This document shows, one piece after another, positions 56,346 through 64,000 of a stretch of 64,000 nucleotides of DNA. The position numbers were made by a program, and so were the translations under genes. Below the pieces are notes generated by a model. It was not told where the DNA came from, did no database searches, and saw nothing but the letters and a program-made list of their open reading frames with translations. How positions within the stretch are numbered: position 1 is the stretch's first letter; each line of letters begins with the position of its first letter. Source of the DNA: Gautieria morchelliformis (taxonomy: Eukaryota > Basidiomycota > Agaricomycetes > Gomphales > Gomphaceae); assembly GCA_015179125.1 (NCBI GenBank), contig WHVA01000455.1, positions 1-64,000 of the forward strand, given 5' to 3'.

Positions 56346-57586
56346 AGCCAGTTGGCGCGGCGTAAGATCCCTCCCTCCTGCACGACCCTGCACGACCCAT
56401 GGTTGCAGGCTGCTGTGCCACCTTTACCGGGCTCGCGAGTGGCGAGCCCGTCGATGTGCCCCGTGGCCGTGCCGTACCCGCTGACGTATTCGAGCCCAGC
56501 GTCACGGCACGTGGCCGCCGTCCGCGGGTCATCCCAGCAGCGAGTCCCAAGCCTCCTCATCAGACCGGTCAGCGTCACCATCATCATGGCGCTCACCAAT
56601 TTCCATAAGAATTTGCCGAACTTCCCACCAGACGCTATACTTGGGTTAGCGGTCGTGTGGTTGCATACCGGCTTGGCGTTTGGGGTGGTGTGGCCACAAG
56701 GGAGAATGTGCGTCTGGTTGGCTTCGACGGGGAGGACTGGGAGAGCGGAGTAGCGAGGGTGTAGCGGCGCTGTTTGGGTGGAAACGAAGAACGACGGGCA
56801 CGAGCGAGAAGCGTAGCTGAGTCGGGAGAGGGGTGACAGGTAACCGCCGAGGAGGGAGAAGGATTGGGGTCGGGATCGGTGGGAGCGGCACGGAGGTCGC
56901 GGAGCAGGATGGCATAAGTATGTTGTAAATTTCTGAGCTCTGCTCAAATAGACAGTAGTACAAGTTGTTAACATGATCAGCGAGATGAATGAAAAGGGGC
57001 AGAGTATCTACAATGACTCATGAAGCCGAGAAGAAATACGATGACGGCGAGAAGAACAAAAGATGAAAAGAGGACGCCTAGACCGCCGTTGTTGAGCACC
57101 ACAACCGAGTAGAGCAAGAATCGTCCCTAACATCCATCGTACAAACTCAAATGTGAGAGCCCGTTGGCGCACAAAATACATTACAGCCCCCGAAATGTAT
57201 TGAGCATCAGACAGCAAAGGTAGAATGAGAGTGCTCTATACAGAGCGGACATGAGAAGCACATTCTAATAGAGGCATACTGTATACTTAGATAAGATTGC
57301 CGGTGACGATGGGATCCTGTGACAGAGCTGAGCGTGACAAGCCTGAGAAGACCGTATCCTGATAGGTGGCGCCTTTGTCCTAACTTATTCACCTCCAACA
57401 TTGAGAACGATGAACAAGGAGGGCGCAGTGCCGTAAGTCTATGATAACTTCTGTAGTAAGCCAATCCTTGACTCTCAGTCTCCGCCCCGAAGTATTCCTG
57501 CAGCAATAAGTTGGGTCAAAGTTGCAGGGAGGACTCTTTCGTTTGCGCTGTCCATCGTATACTGACTCTTGACCGTCGACCACAGA
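56346..57586. other. No confident gene; possible 5' part of the broken host gene
   Basis: A minus-strand frame of 219 codons (56315-56974) and an overlapping one (56646-56963) are open, but neither shows a recognisable domain. They lie upstream of the broken host gene on the same strand and could hold its first exons. The part from about 57000 to 57586 probably contains the promoter and first exon of the NLR gene on the plus strand. An ATG at 57413 followed by a GTAAGT donor is one possible first exon, but I could not confirm it. Confidence 0.35.
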
Positions 57587-60500
57587 CTTGAAATGCAATC
57601 ACCATCCCAATATCGGACTGTTCGGCAAACGTCCTGGCAAATACTACGTGAAACTCTTTGTCGATGAGGATGTCAAGAAGACTGTCGTAGCCGCGAGAGG
57701 CAATGCTGCCTCGTGGAATGAGTCATTCTATTTGTTCGTTTAATTCCAGTGTTATTATCCTCACGCGATCCTAAATCCATGCCCAGCAACGACTTGCATG
57801 GGGGTTCCGTGTTAGAAATCGAAGTCTACATGCATTATACATTTGGTAGTGATGAGTACATTGGCGGTGCAAAGGAAAGGATCGAGTTGCTGCTGGCAGA
57901 AGGAGCAAGTGGAGGTCAGTCCTTTTCACTCAACGACCGAATGCACACGAAATCATTGAACACAGCGGCCGTTCTTCGCAAACTGCGTAAATGCGATAAG
58001 GCAGGGAACATGCGTGATGTTCAGACTGACCTAGAGTTTACCATCACGTCTTTACCGACGTCCTACGAGGCGCTGGAAGGCCAGTTGAACGACGCAGTCA
58101 GCGAACCGAAAGTGGTCGAAACTATAAACCCTGCGCCGTCCCGAATTATTGATGCAGGGAATGTGGTCGACGGTGTCATTTCCACCACCAATAATGCTGT
58201 CATCCTGACAATGACGGCTTGGGATCCACTCCTGGACAAGATCCAGAAGTTTACCGAGATCGTGGATGGGATTTCCGAGGTATGGTTCAAACGTCGGCGG
58301 TCTCCGAGATCATCTCATGTACACGGTTTGCTTCACTCTAGGTCCATCCTTACGCCCAAATGGCATGGTCTATCCTGTCTATTGCGCACAAGGTAGGCCT
58401 ATCACATACACCAGCTTGATAGATATATCTGACGTCTGGCCAGGCGATCATTGCTCAGAAGGATCGGAACGATAGCATCAATGAGCTGGCGAAGACCATT
58501 GGAGACGCCTATGGGTTCGTCCACCTGGCAGAGCCGTTGAAGAAAGTCGAATCGCAAAAGCCAATTATCGTATCCTTGACGAACCAGACAGTAGAGTGTA
58601 GTTACTTTATCCGGGACTATGCCAGAAACAAGAACTTCTGTATGTTGGACCATTGTATCAGGTGGCCATGGCTGATGATCTTTATTCAGGGAAAAGCACC
58701 GCGAAGAACCTAGTGTCGGATGTCAACAGCAAGGTCAAACAATATCAGGACACATTCAACAAACTCAAGTTGGCGTTACAGGAGCATGCTGTCATTCATA
58801 CTGAAATCACTGTCCTACGTGTTCTGGATGTCGTCGGCGATCTCTGTGAGTTTCTGATTTTGCGCCTTTCCCGAGGCTAACACACCTTGCAACCAGCCGG
58901 GGAAGTTCTGCTTAATGACATGCCCTACGCAGCGGGAGCCGGCTGTGATCCTAAGAAAGGCTGTCTGCCGGGTACTCGGGAGAAAGTAGTTGGGAAGATC
59001 TGCGATTGGGTCAACCAGGATAGCGACGACACCCCGCGGATATTTTTCTTGAACGATGTCGCGGGTGCCGGCAAATCCGCGATTGCTCACGAGGTCGCTC
59101 GACGATTTGGCAGGCTCAAACGCCTTGGCTCGTCGTACTGTTTTGACCGCGCTCATCAGGCAGAACGCTCACCCAAAAATGTCTTTAGCACAATTGCTCG
59201 CGGTCTGGCTGATCTGGATCCGGAACGCAAAGCATCGTTATTGAAAGTTGTTCGGGAGCAGCGCGAACTTCGGACCACATTCGCGCCTAGTCTGCAGTTT
59301 AAGAAGTTCATTCTAGGTCCAGCTCAGAGCCTAACCGCCGTTGGACCGACGGTGATGGTTATTGATGCGTTGGATGAGAGCGGAGACCAGGAAGCTCGCA
59401 AAAGCCTCTTGTCTGTCCTTGGTGACGAAGCAGCAAAACTGCCGTCTAATCTCCGTCTTCTTATCACTTCGCGTACCGAAAAAGACATCCAGGACGCCTT
59501 CCTTAGGAAGAAGCATGTGCTGTCCATGTCCATAAAGGATATTGATCCCAACCCTGCCGATGACGTCTCTCGGTTTGTGAAAGACCAAATAGGTCGCATT
59601 ACTGCCCTCGAGCGTAAATGGCCCAACAATGGGTGGTGTCAATTATTAGTCAAGAAATCTGAAGCTCACTTTCAATGGGCATCCACGGCTTGTCGCTTTG
59701 TCAAAGGAGATGGGAAGTATGGTTGGGATCCCGTGAACCAGCTGCAGGGACTTCTGGTCAAGGACCTAAGTGGGCTGGATCAGCTATACCTCGGCGTTCT
59801 CAAGCAGATATTCGGTGATGACGATGACTTGATAGATGATGACGGTTTCAGGGATCGCTTTCACCTGGTGATGGGCTGCATGCTTGCCGCCAGAGAACCG
59901 CTCTCAATGTCTGCCCTGCAGAAATTGTGCAAAGACGACTCGGGTACCGCGGTTCATGATGTAGTTGAACGTATGGGCGCTCTATTGAGCCTTCCTTTTC
60001 AAGAATCTGGCACAATCAGTCTGCTACACACCTCTTTTCGTGACTTCTTGACAGATCGCAGGCGGAGTGGACCATACTACATCGACACATCTTTACACCA
60101 TGACGGCCTTGCGTTCTCATCCTTGCGCGTGATGAAAGATGAACTTTGTTTCAACATTTGTCAGCTTGAAACTTCACATCTGCGCAACGATGATATTGTC
60201 GACTTGCCGGCACGGATCAAGAAGTACATATCATCACAACTTTCCTACTCTTGCCGTTTCTGGGCGAACCACGTTTCCGTCACGACATTTATTCCTGAGA
60301 TAGGTGCAGAAGTCAAGGAGTTCTTCGAGACTAAGCTACTCTACTGGCTAGAAGTTTTGAGTTTGTTCAAAAAGGTATCCATCGTATCGGCAGCGCTCTC
60401 ATCAATAGTTGTATGGAGCCAGGTAAGCGCCACGCCCAAGTGCTATGGCTTTCGTAGACGAGTTCTGACATGACTCTAATGAACTTTAGGACAGTGATAC

Positions 60501-62801
60501 TACAGCATTTGTGACGGATACCCGGAATTTTCTAGTTGCATTTGGGAATGTAATCTCTCAGAGTGCTCCCCATCTCTATTTGTCGGCACTCCCGTTTGCA
60601 CCTGAAAGGTCGAAACTATCGGAGACTTACCTCCCACGGTTTCCACGACTACTCAGCATCGAGACAGGGAAAGCGACGAACTGGCCACCAATTCAATCCG
60701 TTCTGGAAGGTCACACCGGCGGGGTCACGTCGGTGGCGTGCTCGCATGACGGCAAGCGCATCGTCTCCGGGTCCTGTGACAAGACGATCCGTATGTGGAA
60801 TGCAGACACCGGGGAGGTCATTTCAGCACCATTTGAAGGCCACACCGGCTGGGTCACGTCGGTGGCGTTCTCGCATGACGGCAAGCGCATCGTCTCTGGG
60901 TCTGCAGACAAGACGATCTGTGTGTGGAATGCAGACACCGGGGAGGTCATTTCAGCACCATTTGAGGGCCATACCGACTGGGTCACGTCAGTGGCGTTCT
61001 CGCAGGACGTCAGGCGCATCGTCTCCGGGTCTCGTGACAAGACGATTCGTGTGTGGAATGTAGACACCGGGGAGGTCATTTCAGCACCATTTGAGGGCCA
61101 TACCGACTGGATCACGTCAGTGGTGTTCTCGCACGACGGCAAGCACATCTTCTCCGGGTCTGACGACAAGACGATCCGTGTGTGGAATGCAGACACCGGG
61201 GAGGTCATTTCGGCACTATTCGTAGACCACACCCGTGAGATCACGTCGGTGGCATTCTCGCATGACGGCAAGCGCATCGTCTCCGGGTCTGCAGACAGGA
61301 CGATCCGTGCGTGGAATGGAGACACCGGGGAGCTCACTTCAGCACCATTCGAAGGTCACACCTCCAGGGTCATCTCGGTGGCGTTCTCGCACGACGGCAA
61401 GCGCATCGCCTCCGGGTCTTATGACAAGACGATCCGTCTATGGAATACAGACACCGGGGAGGTCATTTCGACTCCATTCGAAGGGCACACCCACTGGGTC
61501 ATGTCGGTAGCGTTCTCGCATGATGGCAAGCGCATTGTCTCCGGGTCTCGTGACAAGACGATCCGTGTGTGGAATGCAGACACCAGGGAGGTCATTTCAG
61601 CACCATTTGAGGGCCACTCCGCCAGGGTCACGTCGATGGCATTCTCGCATGACGGCAAGCGCATCGTCTCCGGGTCTTTGGACAAGACGATCCGTGTGTG
61701 GAATGCAGACACCGGGGAGCTCATTTCCGCACCATTCGAAGGCCACACCGAATTTATCACGTCGGTGGCATTCTCGCATGACGGCAAGCGCATCGTCTCC
61801 GGGTCCAAAGACAGGACGATCCGTGTGTGGAATGGAGACACCGGGGAGCTCAGTTCAGCACCATTTGAGGGCCATACCGACTGGGTCAGGTCGGTGGCGT
61901 TCTCGCACGACGGCAAGCGCATCGTCTCCGGGTCTTATGACAAGACAATCCGTGTGTGGAATGCAGACACTGGCGAGGTCATTTCAGCACCATTCAAAGG
62001 CCACACGGGCTGCGTCATGTCGGTGGCGTTCTCGCAGGACGTCAGGCGCATCATCTCTGGGTCCGCAGACAAGACGATCCGTGTGTGGAGTGCAGACACC
62101 GGGGAGATCATTTTAGCACCACTCGAAGGTCACACCAACGAAGTCACATCAGTGGCATTCTCCCATGACGGCAAGTGCATCGTCTCCGGGTCTGCAGACC
62201 AGACGATCCGTGTGTGGAATGCAGACACAGGGGAGGCCATTTCAGCACCATTCGAAGGGCACACCAACTGGATCACGTCGGTGACATTCTCGCACGACGG
62301 CAAGCGCATCGTCTCTGGGTCTCTTGACAAGACGATCCGTGTGTGGAATGTAGACACTGGGGAGGCCATTTCAGCACCATTCAAAGGCCACACCGCCTTT
62401 GTCTTGGCGGTGGCGTTCTTGCAAGACGGCAAGCGCATCATCTCCGGGTCTTTGGATAAGACGATCCGTGTGTGGAATGCAGACACTGGGGAGGTCATTT
62501 CAGGACCATCCGCAGGTCAGGCACCTAGTCAGTAGCTGTTACCTTGATTTGTCGGAACATGATGAACCCTGCTAATATCCTTTGCACAGCTACAGGGCCT
62601 GGGTTTCAACATAACTCACGGCTAGAAAATGGCTGGATACTCAACTCGCCCTCAGAACTTTTATTCTGGGTTCCACCCTGGTCTCAGGTAGGTTTGTGGT
62701 GGCCAGCAAATACTGCTGTTATTGGGAGGGGGTCTACAAAGCTTGATCTCAGCCGGTTTGAGCATGGGACTTCATGGACACAATGCAGAAGGGCTGCATG
62801 A
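57587..62801 (+). CDS. NLR-type protein: C2 - NACHT - WD40 (NWD family)
   Basis: Exons that keep one frame: 57587-57733, 57787-58279, 58342-58392, 58444-58639, 58690-58845, 58897-60422, 60490-62515 and 62590-62801, giving about 1600 residues; the first exon with the start codon is not identified. A C2-like domain opens the protein (GKYYVKLFVDED, then VLEIEVYMHYTFGSDEYIGG). A helical region leads to the NACHT ATPase with Walker A (NDVAGAGKSAIAHEV, about 59055) and Walker B (VMVIDALDES, about 59360). Fourteen WD40 repeats follow (60703-62510). The last exon carries the C-terminal block GWILNSPSELLFWVPPW...SRFEHGTSWTQC, common to basidiomycete NACHT-WD40 proteins. Such proteins resemble fungal incompatibility regulators (HET-D/HET-E) and are thought to sense non-self and oligomerise. 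No frame damage is seen, so it looks functional. Confidence 0.85.
60703..62510 (+). repeat. Fourteen 129-bp tandem WD40 repeats
   Basis: Each unit is 43 codons, starting F/L-EGHT and passing through VAFSHDGKRIVSGS and DKTIRVWNADTGEVISAP. The repeats are nearly identical in DNA sequence except at fixed codons. These are the two or three residues after EGHT (GG, GW, DW, DW, RE, SR, HW, AR, EF, DW, GC, NE, NW, AF in order) and the residue before D in SGSxD (C, A, R, D, A, Y, R, L, K, Y, A, A, L, L). Those positions match the variable surface of HET-D/E-type WD40 repeats. High identity suggests repeated unequal exchange or conversion. Fourteen blades would give two seven-blade propellers. Confidence 0.9.
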
Positions 62802-63749
62802 GTTTCCCAGGGCAAACCCTTATTGACACATGGATATTGCATCTCCTGCTATCATAGTGATTTGATTTCCCATATTGTACACATAGTAACCCTCCGATAG
62901 ACTGTTTTAGACACAGCTCACAGTCTGTCCGGTAGCACATCTATTGTCTAAGCTAATAATTCACACAAGGTCATCATAATGGGTGACACTATGCTGATAC
63001 TGAGGTTGGCCAGATGGTGGCACTTCGATTTCACGATTTGCACTTTTACTCTGGGTCTCTGGCCATATACAACTGGTGTTCTATACTTATTGTTAGACAA
63101 TCTAGACTTCATACATAGTGGTTGAGTGGTATACTGTACAAATACTCTTACATGCAAATCACACAGCGGGAAAAATCACTAATAAGGATGGATTATGCCA
63201 CTTTCTAGCTAAGCTGACACCTCGATCAGTATCACAATGCTTACTCTATGCCCCAACTTCTTGGTGCAGCCTGGGCTTATTGGATACGCTGAAGGTGATA
63301 AGCCACTGCTCAGCCATCTGGGCAATATAGTTCATGATAGTCTATTCGTTCGGTAGGGCCAGTTACATAACAGAAGCTGGATGTCCCTTTTGCTGGTTTT
63401 GTCCCGCAGATGGAGTACCCATTCTGTGCACTATAATAGTCGCATGGAATCCTTTGCTATTCAGGTAACAGAATGTGGCTGGCTTCATCGCTGCATTCAT
63501 CGTAGATGCAACGGCAGCACTGAGCCTCGGCCACATTGGATCCACGCACCCACACCATTGATTTTGGATGTTCGATTTATTTCAGGACAGAAGTTATACT
63601 TAGTGCTTGTTGCAGAAATAGGTATGTCTACAGGTCTTCAATTACAAATTTTCCAAAGGCATGTTAGATCCAGTACGTGTCCTATCACGTCAATCAAGCT
63701 AAGCACAGACATTTCTAGGCATATCCTTTCACTGATTTTGTCTATCAGG
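62802..63749. other. No recognisable gene
   Basis: Downstream flank of the NLR gene. It has only short frames without family resemblance. A segment around 63410-63445 (ATTCTGTGCACTATAATAGT) is a near copy of 63750-63777, hinting at a local duplication linked to the relic that follows. Confidence 0.4.
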
Positions 63750-63950
63750 CCATTCCGTGCACTATAGTGGTCGCATGTTATCCCTTCAACAAGTAATTCA
63801 TGAGATGCGGAAGCTGACAGACAAGCCCTTTGAAGTGAACATAACAATTCTTCCCACCATAAATCCCCCAATTATGAAGGGTTTGCCCAGGCCGCGGTTT
63901 AGGAGCATGTGAAGGTGTTCTGGCAGGAAGTAATCGTAAATGGCATTATT
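63750..63950 (+). pseudogene. Nitronate monooxygenase-like relic
   Basis: The plus strand reads LQQVIHEMRKLTDKPFEVNI followed by TILPTINPP. After a one-base shift it continues NYEGFAQAAV, a stop, then EHVKVF. This matches the N-terminal FMN-binding part of nitronate monooxygenases (RKLTDKPFGVNLTILPT...A..GVKVF), flavoenzymes that oxidise alkyl nitronates. The frame shift and the in-frame TAG show that this piece is not functional. Neither the upstream start nor the rest of the barrel is visible here. The family assignment is from a short remembered motif. Confidence 0.5.
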
Positions 63951-64000
63951 TTTACAGTACTGAATCTTTGCTACAACCCTTCCTTGTAGCTGGACCTCTC

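Noticed and set aside
60711-62498. Long repetitive minus-strand frames opposite the WD40 repeats
   Set aside because: They are shadows created by the 129-bp periodicity of the sense repeats and have no independent support.
1-64000. CRISPR array or bacterial operon structure
   Set aside because: Spliceosomal introns and eukaryotic retroelements show this is nuclear fungal DNA, and no regularly spaced direct repeats with unique spacers were seen.

Overview
The window looks like a transposon-dense region of a filamentous basidiomycete (Agaricomycete-like) nuclear genome. The evidence is eukaryotic gene structure with introns of about 50-75 bp and GT..AG ends, a fungal three-RRM RNA-binding protein, a C2-NACHT-WD40 receptor-like gene, and a typical basidiomycete mix of mobile elements (chromodomain Ty3/gypsy, Ty1/copia, DIRS-like, Tad1-like LINE, CACTA, Helitron, hAT and PIF-like MITEs). 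I cannot name the species.

Only two apparently resident host genes are well supported. One is a seven-exon RRM protein on the minus strand (19571-22225, NAM8/NGR1/Csx1-like), which carries a possible frameshift in RRM2. The other is a large NLR-type gene on the plus strand (about 57587-62801) with C2, helical, NACHT and 14 nearly identical WD40 repeats. A third host gene (minus strand, about 54296-56336) seems to have been broken up by a solo gypsy LTR (5-bp target duplication), a hAT-type MITE (8-bp target duplication) and a gypsy element. A short nitronate monooxygenase-like relic lies at 63750-63950.

Layout. 1-3232: no recognisable gene. 3233-8410: CACTA fragment, LINE 3' end, a gypsy-1 remnant with an antisense accessory ORF, and an LTR-A fragment. 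8411-14376: a copia gag split by an LTR-B copy, itself split by a DIRS-like element. 14377-19325: nested LTR-A copies, gypsy-2 remnant, LINE 3' end. 19571-22225: RRM gene. 22605-26285: CACTA fragment and LTR-A copies carrying three further insertions (PIF-like MITE, LTR-B, TA-flanked MITE). 26286-33196: a nearly complete gypsy-1 with an antisense zinc-cluster ORF at its 3' end. 33197-38520: degenerate copia-A with a reversed solo LTR-A in its RT. 38521-40905: copia-B 3' end and a Helitron helicase fragment. 40908-45505 and 48092-54295: two inverted gypsy-3 copies around a gypsy-4 fragment and an LTR-A carrying a foldback MITE. 54296-56336: broken host gene. 57587-62801: NLR gene.

LTR families are named here for convenience. 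LTR-A is about 1.0 kb, TGTCATGACC...TCTTGACA (copia-A). LTR-B is 489 bp, TGTTGGGTGC...GCTAACA (copia-B). LTR-C is about 465 bp, TGTCAGGGGA...CCTTACA (gypsy-3). LTR-D is about 676 bp and belongs to gypsy-1.

The most unusual system is the gypsy-1 accessory ORF. It lies tail-to-tail with pol, encodes a charged coiled coil followed by a Cys motif matching the fungal Zn2Cys6 cluster, and one copy has a putative intron readable only on the antisense strand.
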